A stretch of DNA of 64,000 bases, from the NCBI RefSeq assembly GCF_018449525.1, contig NZ_JAAVUS010000002.1:62001-126000 (forward strand). Direction: 5' to 3'. Positions 1 through 9,150 of the stretch are shown here, piece by piece. Position numbers and translations under genes: made by a program. Under the pieces are notes generated by a model that saw only the letters and a program-made list of their open reading frames with translations, made no database searches and was not told the DNA's origin. This DNA comes from Bradyrhizobium sp. dw_78. GTDB lineage: Bacteria; Pseudomonadota; Alphaproteobacteria; Rhizobiales; Xanthobacteraceae. Position 1 is the stretch's first letter, and the number at the start of each line of letters is the position of its first letter.

Positions 1-305
1 ATATCGTGATGCGGTCGAAGCGGATCGCCGCCCGTCAGGCGCTGGAATGGGGCATCGTCACCGAATGCGTGGCCGACAAGGATCTTGAGGCCGCGACCGA
101 CAAACTGGTCGATGAACTCAGGACGTTTTCGCCGCTCGCCCAGCGCACCGCCAAGAAGCTGCTCGACGACACCGAGGATTCGACGCTCGCGATCGCCATC
201 GAGCTCGAAGGGCATTGCTACAGCCGGCTGCGTCAGTCCGAAGACTTCAAGGAAGGCGTCGAGGCCTTCAACCAGAAGCGGACGCCGAAATTCATCGGCC
301 GCTGA
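1..305 (+). CDS. enoyl-CoA hydratase/isomerase, C-terminal fragment
   Basis: The window opens inside this gene; the frame is open from base 3, so the start lies to the left. The visible residues match the end of the crotonase fold: an RIAARQALEWGIV stretch (the usual 'is-a-e-A-l-e-w-G-l-v' segment), a helix beginning SPLAQRTAKKLL, and the closing F-x-E-G-V-E-A-F-x-x-K-R-x-P-x-F motif. Family members hydrate or isomerise acyl-CoA esters. The substrate cannot be told from this fragment. An MFS transporter follows 36 bases downstream, so the pair may belong to a carboxylate or aromatic acid catabolic operon (inference). Confidence 0.85.
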   Translation, partial: IVMRSKRIAARQALEWGIVTECVADKDLEAATDKLVDELRTFSPLAQRTAKKLLDDTEDSTLAIAIELEGHCYSRLRQSEDFKEGVEAFNQKRTPKFIGR

Positions 306-341
306 CCCATCGATCAACAAAACAGGGGGAGGAATTTCAAA

Positions 342-1673
342 ATGGCCATCACGAACGTACGGGATACGGATATCGCTTTGACCTCGCACAGACGTCAGGC
401 AACCAACGCAATGATCGCGTCGCTGCTCGGCTGGTCGCTCGATCTGTTCGATCTGTTCATTCTGCTCTACGTCGCACCGGTCATCGGTGCGCTGTTCTTC
501 CCGTCCAGCGTACCGACCCTGTCGCTGGCCGCCGTCTACGCCTCCTTCGCCGTGACCTTGCTGTTGCGTCCCGTCGGATCAGCGATCTTCGGGCATTATG
601 CGGACGTGCATGGCCGCAAAGGCGCGATGCTGGTCGCCATCATCGGCGTCGGTGTCAGCACCGCCGCATTCGGCCTGCTGCCGACCATTGCGCAGGTGGG
701 CGTGATCGCGCCGGTGATTTTCCTGGCGCTTCGGCTCGTACAGGGCATCTTTGTCGGCGGGGTGGTTGCATCCACCCACACGATCGGAACGGAATCGGTG
801 CCGGCGAAATGGCGCGGCGCGATGTCGGGGCTGATCGGCGGCGGCGGCGCCGGCATCGGCGCGTTGCTTGCCTCCTTTGTTTTCCTGATCGCATCATCCG
901 CCTTTCCCGGCGACGCCTTCGCGGTCTGGGGCTGGCGGTGCATGTTCTTTTCGGGTCTCCTGACCTCGCTGTTGGGCTGGTTCATTTTCCGTGGACTGGA
1001 AGAGTCGCCGTTCTTCCGGGAGCAGCAACGGAAGAAAGCCGCCGCCACGGGCGCAGCGCCCGCCTCGCCGGTGAAGACACTGTTCGGTGGCTCATACCGG
1101 AACGTCCTCCTGCTCAACCTCCTGATCACCTTTGGCGGCGGCGCCGGCTATTACCTGACGTCAGGCTATCTGCCGAGCTTCCTCAAGGTCGTAAACGGCC
1201 TGCCCAACAACATGTCCTCGATCATCCTGATGTGCGCCAGCGCGTCGGCTTTGGTCTCGGCCGTTCTGATCGGTGCGCTGAGCGATTTCATCGGCCGCAA
1301 AAAGGTGTTTCTGCTGGTCGGCGCCTGCACCATCGTGCTGCTGCCGCTTTGCTACCTCTCGCTCGCGAAGGCGACCGACACCGCGACGATCACTTTCTAT
1401 GCGCTGGCGATCGCCTTCATCGGCAATGCCGGCTATGCGCCGGTCCTGATCTTCCTCAATGAACGGTTTCCGACAGAGCTGCGGGCCACCGGCACCGGAT
1501 TGTCCTGGAACATCGGATTCGCGCTCGGCGGCATGATGCCGACTTTCGTCTCGCTGGCGAGCGGCGGCGCCGCGCAGATCCCGGCCGCGCTATCGATCTT
1601 CGCGGTCTGCATCTTTGCGATCTACACGGTCGGCGCCGTTCTCATCCCGGAAACCAAGGGTAATTTTCGCTAG
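342..1673 (+). CDS. MFS transporter, metabolite:H+ symporter type
   Basis: A 443-residue, strongly hydrophobic protein with about twelve membrane segments. MFS motif A is visible twice: GHYADVHGRKGAM after the second helix and GALSDFIGRKKVF at the start of the second half. RLVQGIFVGG and PAKWRGAMSGL are typical of the sialate/metabolite:H+ symporter branch. The GGAGG-rich leader gives a good ribosome site. It probably imports an organic acid for the neighbouring acyl-CoA pathway, but the substrate is not shown by the sequence. A strong hairpin follows the stop codon. Confidence 0.88.
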   Translation: MAITNVRDTDIALTSHRRQATNAMIASLLGWSLDLFDLFILLYVAPVIGALFFPSSVPTLSLAAVYASFAVTLLLRPVGSAIFGHYADVHGRKGAMLVAIIGVGVSTAAFGLLPTIAQVGVIAPVIFLALRLVQGIFVGGVVASTHTIGTESVPAKWRGAMSGLIGGGGAGIGALLASFVFLIASSAFPGDAFAVWGWRCMFFSGLLTSLLGWFIFRGLEESPFFREQQRKKAAATGAAPASPVKTLFGGSYRNVLLLNLLITFGGGAGYYLTSGYLPSFLKVVNGLPNNMSSIILMCASASALVSAVLIGALSDFIGRKKVFLLVGACTIVLLPLCYLSLAKATDTATITFYALAIAFIGNAGYAPVLIFLNERFPTELRATGTGLSWNIGFALGGMMPTFVSLASGGAAQIPAALSIFAVCIFAIYTVGAVLIPETKGNFR

Positions 1674-1685
1674 CCAGCCAATAGG

Positions 1686-1722
1686 GGTTTCGAGCGAATG
1701 AGGCACCGGTTCGCTCGAAACC
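1686..1722. terminator. hairpin after the MFS gene
   Basis: A perfect 13-base inverted repeat (GGTTTCGAGCGAA and its complement) with an 11-base loop begins 13 bases past the MFS stop. There is no long T run, so termination efficiency is uncertain. The arm sequence also resembles the ends of the dispersed intergenic repeat seen elsewhere in the window. Confidence 0.6.
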
Positions 1723-1821
1723 GCTATAGCTTTCCCAAGTGCAGGAGGCGCGACTGAGACCGATGCAGTGCCCACCGATGGCCGCGATACGGGCCATCGT
1801 CTGCCCATTCGCATTGAATGA

Positions 1822-2529
1822 TCACTTGCGGCGGCCATAGCCCGTCAATTCAAGCACGTAGTTTTGGAGAACATGGCCGTTGACGCGCATCACGGTGCTG
1901 CGCTTCACCCAATGGTTGATATCTGGGTCAAACCACGTCTGCACCACAGCATCCGTCTTGCGGCTACGGTCATTGGTGTTCTGGGCTGAAAATTTTGTCT
2001 CGATCAAGAAGGTATCGAACTGACCGGCTTTGGTCGTGATGCTCTCCTTTCCGGTCACCCGCGACTCGCCAACTCTCTTCCAGACCGCGCCATTTGAATC
2101 GATGCGATTGGATTGAATTTTCCAGGTCTTGTTGACTTCGAGAGGCTGCTCGATGCCCGACCCATCGTTCGGCGAGAAACGTTGAGGACCGTTCTTGGTC
2201 GCATTCCACGAATTATCGTAAATAATAATTCCGACATTGTCAGATCCAGCGATCTCGATCCTCACTGTGACGTCCTTTGTCGAGACTTCCGTGACGGTCG
2301 CGGTTTGCCTTCGTTTGATTTCGCCAGAAATCTCGTCAGTCAAATCATAGCTCCAATGGTCGCCGACCGCGACCTGCCGCATATCCACAACAGGCGTTGG
2401 TGGCGCTGGGGCAGTATCGTTGGGCTTGGTAGCGGTTTCCGCCGGCTGAGCTGTTGGCGCCGGGTCTTCTGCAAGAGCTGAACCGGCTGACAAACAGAGA
2501 ATGGCGATGAAGAAAAGGCGATTAAGCAT
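1822..2529 (-). CDS. secreted protein of unknown function (paralogue A)
   Basis: A protein of 235 residues starting at MLNRLFFIAILCLSAGSALAED, a clear Sec signal peptide; the open frame extends further upstream, but the signal peptide fixes this start. A Pro/Ala/Thr-rich linker follows, then a domain with V-G-D-H-W-S-Y-D, APND-like, W-K-R and H-W-V-K-R motifs. The same motifs occur in the same order in the next gene upstream, so the two are tandem paralogues. It is probably periplasmic or outer-membrane associated. No function is assigned. The pair shows no link to nitrogen fixation. Confidence 0.7.
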   Translation of the reverse strand: MLNRLFFIAILCLSAGSALAEDPAPTAQPAETATKPNDTAPAPPTPVVDMRQVAVGDHWSYDLTDEISGEIKRRQTATVTEVSTKDVTVRIEIAGSDNVGIIIYDNSWNATKNGPQRFSPNDGSGIEQPLEVNKTWKIQSNRIDSNGAVWKRVGESRVTGKESITTKAGQFDTFLIETKFSAQNTNDRSRKTDAVVQTWFDPDINHWVKRSTVMRVNGHVLQNYVLELTGYGRRK

Positions 2530-2570
2530 TGAATATCTCGCTGACGACCGGGGTTTCAATAATGCAGCGG

Positions 2571-3281
2571 CTATTGCCGGCCGTAATCGACCAGTTCGAC
2601 GGTCGTGTTGTTTCTGACGTGACCGTCGGACATCAGTTTCTCGGTCCGCTTCACCCAATGATCAACCGACGGCACATACCACGCGGTGATCACGACATCA
2701 GCCTTTTTTGTCGGATCGATCGCGCCGCGAATATGCACGGTGGTTTCATATTTTATGGCGCTGAACGTGCCCCCCTGAGTCGTGACTGATTCTTCGCCGA
2801 TGACTTTCGTCGAGCCGTTCCGCTTCCACATCGCGCGCGCATCTTTGAGATCCGTGGCTTTGAAATCCCACGTCTGTCCCTCTTTCATCGATTCCTTGAC
2901 GCCGCCACCGTCATTCGGCGCAAATTTCCACAACGGATTGCTCTTCAGATCCCAAAGGTGATCATAAATCAGGTAAATGGAATTGGCCGCTCCGAGAGCA
3001 TGGCTCTGGATACTGATCTCATCGCCCTTGATATCCGTGACGGTTTGCGTGACATCGCCTTTCAGATCGCCGCTGATATTGTCGCGCAGCTCATAGGTCC
3101 AGTGGTCACCGACCGCCGGGGGAAGCATGTTCGTTGCGCTGTCATCCTGGGCTGGCGCGGCGGGGACTGGCGCGGTGGGCTTTGGCTCGGGAGATACGGT
3201 CTGCGGAGATGCGGTCTGCGCCATGGCAAGCCCCGACAATGACCCCACGAAAAACACCACCATTCCTGCCCGCGCTAACAT
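2571..3281 (-). CDS. secreted protein of unknown function (paralogue B)
   Basis: 236 residues with signal peptide MLARAGMVVFFVGSLSGLAMAQ and a GGGGG-rich ribosome site. After a low-complexity Pro/Thr/Ala linker the mature domain carries V-G-D-H-W-T-Y-E, FAPNDGGG, M-W-K-R-N-G and D-H-W-V-K-R, matching the downstream gene; the two arose by duplication. 41 bases separate them, so they are probably cotranscribed. Function unknown. Confidence 0.72.
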   Translation of the reverse strand: MLARAGMVVFFVGSLSGLAMAQTASPQTVSPEPKPTAPVPAAPAQDDSATNMLPPAVGDHWTYELRDNISGDLKGDVTQTVTDIKGDEISIQSHALGAANSIYLIYDHLWDLKSNPLWKFAPNDGGGVKESMKEGQTWDFKATDLKDARAMWKRNGSTKVIGEESVTTQGGTFSAIKYETTVHIRGAIDPTKKADVVITAWYVPSVDHWVKRTEKLMSDGHVRNNTTVELVDYGRQ

Positions 3282-3499
3282 TCAATCCCCCCTAAAAGCT
3301 ATAAAAATGAACCCGGTCAGATATCCCTAGATTGTGTCACATCATTATACAATTCTCTGTGACCGTTATGTTATTTGTGCATGGCATTCGCCTTGAAAAC
3401 AGGGCGCCGCGAACCGCCGAAGGCAGCAAAGATCAGAAACAATACGATGCACCGGCGGCTGTCACGATCGGTCGGCTGGGCGGTCCGGATCGTGCCGGC

Positions 3500-3799
3500 T
3501 CATGCTCTGCCGACCGCCGGCATGTCCCTGAGACTGTCGGCCAATCGTTGGCGCGCAGCCATCTCCATTTCCGACTGCAAGGCTTCGATATCCTGAAAGA
3601 CTGGTTGCCAACCACAGGGGCATTGCTGCGCCAAGTGCGAATTCGCGGATTGCCGGTAGATGGCTCCCAACGCCGAAGCCATCATCCGCATGACCGTCAT
3701 CGGCGGCAGGCCCGACGCGTCAAGCGTCCAGGAGAATGTCATCATAAGACGATGATCGATCTCTGCCCGAACGGATTGATGATCGTTGTGATTAGCCAT
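3500..3799 (-). CDS. small hypothetical protein
   Basis: 99 residues with a good ribosome site (GGGAGAGG six bases before ATG). The composition is rich in Met (MMTFSWTLDASGLPPMTVMRMMASALG) with a central Q-Q-C-P-C-G-W segment. No family is recognised. It stands alone just outside modD. Being in a reading frame with normal codon use and a clear Shine-Dalgarno, it is more likely a gene than a shadow. The 218 bases upstream of the secreted protein pair and the 146 bases on the modD side show no further gene. Confidence 0.5.
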   Translation of the reverse strand: MANHNDHQSVRAEIDHRLMMTFSWTLDASGLPPMTVMRMMASALGAIYRQSANSHLAQQCPCGWQPVFQDIEALQSEMEMAARQRLADSLRDMPAVGRA

Positions 3800-3945
3800 C
3801 TGCCTCTCCCTCGCCGGAAAAAGATCGCATCGCCCTTGAGCGACAACTACGCCTTCGCGGCAAGGTGCTCAACGCGTCCGGGTGCTGCTCAGATTAGAAG
3901 CTATCGAAGAGAGAGGCCGTGCTGGCGCGATGAACCATGATCCGT

Positions 3946-4896
3946 TTATCGTGGATTGATCCGGACCTGAACATCGCAAGGCCGCGCCAGATAGGGTGAC
4001 GAAGTCACCACGATATCGGCTCCGGCCTGGGCATAAGCGGCGACGTTTCCCGCATGAACGCCGCCGGCCGCGGCCACGATTGGCCGGTTCCACACCGATG
4101 CCATCGCCTTCATCCGCGCCACCAGCGCACCGATTTCCGCCGGGACGAATTTCTCCGCCTGGATCACGTCAAATCCCGCCACCGCCGCTTCAACCGCCGA
4201 CTCGAAACTGGTCACCTCGATCACCAGTCTCTTCTCCGGCGTGGCGCGCCGTAATTGCTCGACATAGGCCGTCAGCGGCATCCCGCCGAGAAATGCACGG
4301 TGCTCCGGAAAAACCAGAACCGTCTCCGACAGGCCGAGCCGATGCATGGCCACGCCGCCCGCCTTGACCGCGGCGACAGCAAACCGCTTGGTGCCCGGGA
4401 TGTTCTTGCGCGTACACGCGATCGCGATGTGAGGTGAAACGGCCCTCGCCGCATCGAGGATCGCGCGGGCCGCCGTCGCGACGCCGGACCAGATCTCGAT
4501 CAACGTCTGCGCCACTTTCCAGCCGCGCAACAGCGCCGACGCCGGTCCATGCGCCGTCAGGATCGGCGAACCCGGCTCCAGCACGGCGCCGGACGATGCC
4601 CGCAGGTCCACCTTGCAGCCGGCGAGTTCGATGATGGCGGCCGCGTCCTCGGCGAGCGCAAGCACCATCCTGTCGCGGGCGGTGAACTGCATCGAGCCGG
4701 GCATCGCACCGATGCCGAGCGCTTCGGTCGTCAGATCGCCATAGGGAACGTCGTCGAGCAGAAGCTGCTCCAGTTCGGCGCGCGATGCGACCGTCGGCGC
4801 GGGCCTTCCCATGATGACCGGGCCTGACGCAGGCGTCGCCGATGGAATGACCGCGCCTTGCGGCGCAAGCGATTGGAATGTCGCAGACCTGCTCAT
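3946..4896 (-). CDS. modD: ModD, nicotinate-nucleotide pyrophosphorylase-like molybdenum protein
   Basis: A protein of the quinolinate phosphoribosyltransferase fold. DVPYGDLTT at the start of the conserved region, SGVATAARAILDAAR, the ACTRKNIPGTKRFAVAAVKAGG segment and the closing AAAGGVHAGNVAAYAQAGADIVVTSSPY barrel strands fit the ModD branch that travels with molybdate transporters. Its exact reaction is not established. The first ~35 residues are low complexity and unusual for the family; a second ATG at 4812 may be the true start. It is divergent from modABC. Confidence 0.85.
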   Translation of the reverse strand: MSRSATFQSLAPQGAVIPSATPASGPVIMGRPAPTVASRAELEQLLLDDVPYGDLTTEALGIGAMPGSMQFTARDRMVLALAEDAAAIIELAGCKVDLRASSGAVLEPGSPILTAHGPASALLRGWKVAQTLIEIWSGVATAARAILDAARAVSPHIAIACTRKNIPGTKRFAVAAVKAGGVAMHRLGLSETVLVFPEHRAFLGGMPLTAYVEQLRRATPEKRLVIEVTSFESAVEAAVAGFDVIQAEKFVPAEIGALVARMKAMASVWNRPIVAAAGGVHAGNVAAYAQAGADIVVTSSPYLARPCDVQVRINPR

Positions 4897-4922
4897 GCGT
4901 TATGTCCGATCAGATACATCCT

Positions 4923-4938
4923 TGTCGGAATCACGACA
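4923..4938. promoter_or_regulatory. candidate NifA upstream activator site (modABC)
   Basis: TGTCGGAATCACGACA, an exact TGT-N10-ACA with the extended TGTCG...CGACA form seen at several nif promoters in this window. It lies about 82-98 bases upstream of the -24 element of the candidate modABC sigma-54 promoter. Confidence 0.55.
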
Positions 4939-5020
4939 AAGATACGCGGCTTTGTCTTGGCCCATAGCGAAAATGCCCTGTTGGCATGACTGGCTAGCAA
5001 TCCCCGGACCAGCGGGATCG

Positions 5021-5035
5021 CGGCATGCGGCTTGC
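5021..5035 (+). promoter_or_regulatory. candidate sigma-54 promoter for modABC
   Basis: CGGCAT-GCGGC-TTGC keeps the invariant GG-N10-GC and the consensus TTGC. It ends about 60 bases before the modA start. With the TGT-N10-ACA site upstream it suggests NifA-dependent expression of molybdate uptake. No clear ModE box was found here. Confidence 0.5.
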
Positions 5036-5097
5036 TGAGATCACGGTATCCGAGCGGGCACCGACAGACGCCGCCACAGACAACTCAGGAGCGCATG

Positions 5098-5859
5098 ATG
5101 AGATTTGCCAAATTGGCTCGGCTGGCCGTCGGTATCGCAGCCTGGGTTCTCACCTCCACCAGCGTGCCCGCGGCGCAGACCAACGTGGCCGTCGCCGCCA
5201 ATTTCACAGAACCGGCCAAGGAGATCGCCGCCGCGTTCAAGGCGAAGACCGGCCACGAGGTGGTGCTGAGCTTCGGCGCCAGCGGCCAATTCTACAGCCA
5301 GATCACGCAAGGCGCACCGTTTCAGGTTCTTCTCTCGGCCGACGATGCCCGTCCCAAGAAACTGATCGATGACGGCTTGGCCGTGCCGGACAGCCGTTTC
5401 ACCTACGCCATCGGCAAGCTCGTGCTGTGGAGCAAGACGCCCGGCCTCGTGACCGGCGAAGAGACTCTGAAGGCCGCGACATTTGCGAAATTGTCGATCT
5501 GCAATCCGGCCGCTGCCCCCTATGGCGCGGCCGCCATGGAGACGATGAAATCGCTCAAGGTTCTTGATACGCTCCAGCCTAAGCTGGTCGAGGGCGCCAC
5601 GATCACGCAAGCCTATCAGTTCGTCGAAACCGGCAATGCCGAGCTTGGCTTCGTCGCGCTGTCGCAGCTCACCGGGCCGGAGACCGGCTCGCGCTGGCTG
5701 GTTCCGCAGGAGCTTTATTCGCCGATCCGCCAGGATGCGGTGCTTTTGAAAACCGGAGTTTCGAACGAGGCCGCGACCGGGTTCATCGCCTTTCTCAGGA
5801 GTCCGGAAGCACGCGCCATCATCGAAAAATATGGCTACGTGCTCGACGGGCAAAGCTGA
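5098..5859 (+). CDS. modA: ModA, molybdate ABC transporter substrate-binding protein
   Basis: 253 residues. A signal peptide ([27 protein letters not shown]) is followed by the ModA core: [49 protein letters not shown], the [16 protein letters not shown] segment and the GFVALSQL strand. It binds molybdate in the periplasm and hands it to ModB. AGGAG precedes a double ATG; the second ATG (six-base spacing) is chosen, the other being 5095. It is first in modABC, six bases before modB. Confidence 0.93.
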   Translation: MRFAKLARLAVGIAAWVLTSTSVPAAQTNVAVAANFTEPAKEIAAAFKAKTGHEVVLSFGASGQFYSQITQGAPFQVLLSADDARPKKLIDDGLAVPDSRFTYAIGKLVLWSKTPGLVTGEETLKAATFAKLSICNPAAAPYGAAAMETMKSLKVLDTLQPKLVEGATITQAYQFVETGNAELGFVALSQLTGPETGSRWLVPQELYSPIRQDAVLLKTGVSNEAATGFIAFLRSPEARAIIEKYGYVLDGQS

Positions 5860-5864
5860 GCCGC

Positions 5865-6551
5865 ATGGGCGGACTGACCGGCGATCTCTGGCAGTCGGTC
5901 TGGCTTACCATTGAGCTTGCTTCGATCACGACTGTCATCCTGCTCGCGCTCGGCACGCCGCTCGCATGGTGGCTGGCGCGCTCGAAAGCGTGGTGGACGG
6001 AGGCGGTCGCGGCGGTGATCGCGCTGCCGCTGGTGCTGCCGCCGACCGTTCTCGGCTTCTATTTGCTGGTAGCGCTTGGCCCGGATGGTCCGGGCGGAGT
6101 GATCGCGGGCGCCTGGGGCGGACGCACGCTCGCCTTCACCTTCGAAGGCCTGGTGTTCGGATCGGTGCTCTATTCGATGCCGTTTGTCGTGCAACCGATC
6201 CGCAACGCATTTGCCGCGATCGGCGATCGGCCGATCGAGGTCGCAGCGACCTTGCGCGCATCGCCGCGGCGTGCGTTCTGGACGGTGGCGGTGCCGCTGG
6301 CACGGCCGGGCTTTTTGACCGGCGCCGTACTCGGATTCGCCCATACCGTCGGTGAATTCGGCCTGGTGCTGATGATCGGCGGCAATATACCCGGCCGCAC
6401 CAAGGTGCTGTCGGTGGCGATCTTCGATTACGTCGAGGCGTCGCAATGGCGCGAGGCGAACATCCTCGCATCGGGCATGGTGATCTTTGCCTTTGCCATC
6501 ATCCTGACGATCACGCTGATCGAGAAACGCGGCGCGCGGACCGGCCGATGA
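5865..6551 (+). CDS. modB: ModB, molybdate ABC transporter permease
   Basis: 228 residues, the usual ModB length, with about five or six membrane helices. [15 protein letters not shown] is the typical ModB signature, and the EAA loop that contacts the ATPase is visible as [22 protein letters not shown] followed by the [18 protein letters not shown] helix. It forms the inner-membrane channel. Its TGA overlaps the modC ATG (ATGA), so translation is coupled. Confidence 0.94.
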   Translation: MGGLTGDLWQSVWLTIELASITTVILLALGTPLAWWLARSKAWWTEAVAAVIALPLVLPPTVLGFYLLVALGPDGPGGVIAGAWGGRTLAFTFEGLVFGSVLYSMPFVVQPIRNAFAAIGDRPIEVAATLRASPRRAFWTVAVPLARPGFLTGAVLGFAHTVGEFGLVLMIGGNIPGRTKVLSVAIFDYVEASQWREANILASGMVIFAFAIILTITLIEKRGARTGR

Positions 6552-7666
6552 ACATCGCAACGCCTGGCCGGATCCAGGCCGCCTTTCGCGGCGAACTCGG
6601 CCGCTTCCGGCTCGATGCCCGTTTCGACATTCCCGCGCGGGGCGTCACCGCGATCTTCGGTCCGTCCGGATGCGGCAAGACGACCGTCGCCCGCTGCTTG
6701 GCGGGCCTGCAATACCTGCCGGGAAACTTCTGCGCGATCGATGGCGATATCTGGCAGCACGAGACGATGTTCAGGCCGCCGCATCGACGGCCGATCGGCT
6801 ATGTGTTTCAGGAGGCAAGCCTGTTCGAGCATCTGCCGGTCCGGCGCAATCTGCTTTATGGCGCGCCACGGCGCCGGGGTGCATCCGGTCCTGACGATAT
6901 CGGGTTTGACGAAGTCGTCGCCCTGCTCGGCCTGGTGAAACTGCTCGGGCGATTTCCGCAGAATCTTTCCGGCGGAGAACGGCAGCGCGTCGCCATCGGC
7001 CGCGCCCTGCTGTCCCAACCCAGGCTGCTGCTGATGGACGAACCATTGTCGGCGCTCGATCGCCTGACCAAGGACGAGATCATGCCGTTCCTGGAACGGC
7101 TGCACGAGCGGCTTTCGCTCCCCGTCATCTATATCAGCCATGACATGACGGAGATCGAGCGGCTCGCCTCGCATCTCATCCTGATGAATGAAGGCAAGGT
7201 CCTGGGCGTGGGGCCGCTCCCTGCCCTCCAGAGCGATCCCGCCCTGCCGCTCGCCCACGCGCGGGATGCCGCCGTCAGCTTCGATGGAACCGTCATGGCC
7301 TATGATGGGACATACGGCCTCGTCACGCTCGATATCGGGCATGGACAATTGCTCGTCCCCAGCCCACCTATTGCGGCCGGAAAGCGTCAACGCCTGCGGA
7401 TCACCGCGAGCGATGTCAGTCTCGCGCGAGCCGCCCCGCAGCACAGTTCGATTCTCAATGTCCTGCCGGCGCGCATCATGTCGCGCTTGTCGGCCGGACC
7501 GAGCGAAGTCGTTGCTGTCCTGGCGCTGGGATCCGGCGGCTCTGGCGTCCGCCTGCTGGCGAGAATCACGCTTCGTTCATGGGATATGCTTCAACTCGCC
7601 GAAGGGATGGATGTTTTCGCACAAGTCAAAGGCGTTTCGCTGGTTTCAGGACGCTCCGACGGTTAG
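6548..7666 (+). CDS. modC: ModC, molybdate ABC transporter ATP-binding protein
   Basis: 372 residues. Walker [10 protein letters not shown], signature [15 protein letters not shown], Walker [13 protein letters not shown] and switch His YISHD are all intact. After about residue 280 comes a C-terminal Mop/TOBE-like molybdate-sensing domain ([11 protein letters not shown], then [11 protein letters not shown]). It energises molybdate import. The start overlaps the modB stop. Confidence 0.94.
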   Translation: MNIATPGRIQAAFRGELGRFRLDARFDIPARGVTAIFGPSGCGKTTVARCLAGLQYLPGNFCAIDGDIWQHETMFRPPHRRPIGYVFQEASLFEHLPVRRNLLYGAPRRRGASGPDDIGFDEVVALLGLVKLLGRFPQNLSGGERQRVAIGRALLSQPRLLLMDEPLSALDRLTKDEIMPFLERLHERLSLPVIYISHDMTEIERLASHLILMNEGKVLGVGPLPALQSDPALPLAHARDAAVSFDGTVMAYDGTYGLVTLDIGHGQLLVPSPPIAAGKRQRLRITASDVSLARAAPQHSSILNVLPARIMSRLSAGPSEVVAVLALGSGGSGVRLLARITLRSWDMLQLAEGMDVFAQVKGVSLVSGRSDG

Positions 7667-7758
7667 AGAGTACAGTCCCTGCTCCAAGGCGAGCGGCATG
7701 GAAATTGCTCAGTTTGAAGCCGGGCGACTTTGCGGACCCAGCATCGAGGACATCCACG

Positions 7759-8337
7759 ATGACAACTGACTTCGCCGATATCGATCCCAATCATCTCGCG
7801 GCGATTCTTTATCAGCCGGCGGACGACGTCGATACGATGCTTGCCGATTTCGCAAACGAATTGCAGCGCGGTGGCATACGCGTCGGCGGCATCGTTCAAC
7901 GCAATCGCAAGGACGCAACCGGCCAGCAAAACGGCATGGAGGTGATCGACCTGACAAGCGGCCGGAAAATCTCGATCTGCCAGCCGCTCGGCAGCGGATC
8001 GATGGCCTGCAAGCTCGACGCAGCCGGTCTCGCCGAGGCGGCGGTCGTGGTTGCCAACGCCATTTCGCAGCAGGTCGAGTTGATGATCATCAACAAATTC
8101 TCGAAGCAGGAGGCGAGCGGTCGGGGCCTGCGCAGCGAGTTCGCCGAGACCATCATGGCAGGGATTCCGGTGCTGACCGCCGTTCCCCTGAAATCCCACG
8201 ATGCATGGCGGGAATTCACCGGCAACCGCGGCACGACGCTGCTATGCGCGCCCTATGCCGTGCATGACTGGTGGCGCAATATTTCGGCGCGGATCGCAGC
8301 CAGCAAAAAAATGATGCCGGCCAGACCAGCCGCCTGA
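7759..8337 (+). CDS. DUF2478 family protein
   Basis: 192 residues. The recognisable DUF2478 features are an N-terminal AAILYQPADDVDTMLADFANELQ, V-G-G-I-V-Q-R, MEVIDLTSG, SICQPLGSGSMACKLD, and the ELMIINKFSKQEASGRGLR segment with a closing G-I-P-V-L-T-A-V strand. The arrangement looks like a P-loop NTPase relative without a clear Walker A. This family sits next to molybdate transport genes in many proteobacteria. Its role is unknown; Mo storage or handling is a guess. It follows modC by 92 bases and is probably in the same transcript. Confidence 0.78.
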   Translation: MTTDFADIDPNHLAAILYQPADDVDTMLADFANELQRGGIRVGGIVQRNRKDATGQQNGMEVIDLTSGRKISICQPLGSGSMACKLDAAGLAEAAVVVANAISQQVELMIINKFSKQEASGRGLRSEFAETIMAGIPVLTAVPLKSHDAWREFTGNRGTTLLCAPYAVHDWWRNISARIAASKKMMPARPAA

Positions 8338-8534
8338 GGCTGGGTCGACTTCCCAGCGCAGGCCCTACCTTGAGGTGCGCGGTTATCGTTCTCTTGGGAT
8401 CACGATGGCCGTGACCGCGACGACCTTGCCCGTAAGAATATTGCAGGCATTGAGCCTTTTCTTACCGCTCGCTGCTCTTCAATGCTTCCATGCGAATTAT
8501 GCATTGCTCTTGCAACGCTGTCGCCGCGCCGGAT

Positions 8535-8550
8535 TGTCGGATTCCCGACA
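8535..8550. promoter_or_regulatory. candidate NifA upstream activator site (peroxiredoxin)
   Basis: TGTCGGATTCCCGACA is an exact TGT-N10-ACA with the extended TGTCG/CGACA arms. It is only about 31-46 bases upstream of the candidate -24 element at 8581, closer than usual. Confidence 0.45.
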
Positions 8551-8580
8551 ATGCCGTCTATTGCGTGCGCAAAATCCGAA

Positions 8581-8595
8581 TAGCATATCGCTTGC
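8581..8595 (+). promoter_or_regulatory. candidate sigma-54 promoter, degenerate
   Basis: TAGCAT-ATCGC-TTGC, followed by A, matches the -24/-12 consensus except for one G of the GG pair. If used, transcription would begin near 8606, inside the disrupted 5' end of the peroxiredoxin gene. Confidence 0.35.
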
Positions 8596-8629
8596 ACCGG
8601 CAAATGCCAATCGTTCAACGAGACAGCCT

Positions 8630-9145
8630 GTCGGGGTCAAGCCTGGCTTTCAGACCCAGGAAGAAACGGGCGAGAGCGCGTTCGAATCGCTGACGGAAGC
8701 AAGCTTCCCTGGAAAGTGGAAGGTGATCTTCTTCTATCCGAAGGATTTTACGTTCATATGCCCCACCGAGATCGCGGAATTCGCCCGGCTGTCCTCGGAC
8801 TTCGCCGACCGCGACGCCGTCGTGCTCGGCAGTTCGACTGACAACGAGTTCTGCAAGCTCGCCTGGCGGCGCGGCCACAAGGACCTGCACCGGCTGCCGA
8901 TCTGGCAGTTCGCCGACACCAAGGGTTCGCTCGTGGATGGCCTCGGCGTGCGTTCGCCGGACGGCGTCGCCTACCGCTACACCTTCATCGTCGATCCCGA
9001 CAATGTGATCCAGCACGTCTACGCGACCAACCTTAACGTCGGCCGCAGCCCGAAGGACACCCTGCGCGTGCTGGATGCGCTGCAGACCGACGAACTGTGC
9101 GCCTGCAACCGGGAGATCGGCGGCGAAACGCTCAAGGTGGCGTGA
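8630..9145 (+). pseudogene. AhpC/TSA peroxiredoxin lacking a normal N-terminus
   Basis: From about GVKPGFQTQEET onward this is a typical AhpC-like peroxiredoxin: peroxidatic Cys in [43 protein letters not shown] and a C-terminal CACNR with the resolving Cys. Homologues I know carry about 15 more residues before GVKPGF. Here the in-frame upstream sequence (open back to 8375) does not resemble any such N-terminus, has no close start codon and no ribosome site. An ATG at 8604 gives MPIVQRD but in another frame. A small deletion/frameshift at the 5' end, an unusual upstream start, or a sequence error would explain it. The catalytic part is intact. The AhpD-like gene follows by 5 bases. Confidence 0.6.
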
Positions 9146-9150
9146 GCTTG

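Noticed and set aside
215..1462. Long plus-strand frame of 415 residues overlapping the MFS gene
   Set aside because: Arg/Pro-rich shadow in another frame of the hydrophobic MFS gene.
4981..5000. TGGCATGACTGGCTAGC as a modA promoter
   Set aside because: The distance between GG and GC is 12, not 10; the element at 5021 fits better.
8375..8629. Upstream part of the peroxiredoxin frame as a true N-terminal extension or signal peptide
   Set aside because: It contains a hydrophobic stretch, but it overlaps a NifA-type site and a sigma-54-like element and has no good ribosome site; kept only as an alternative.
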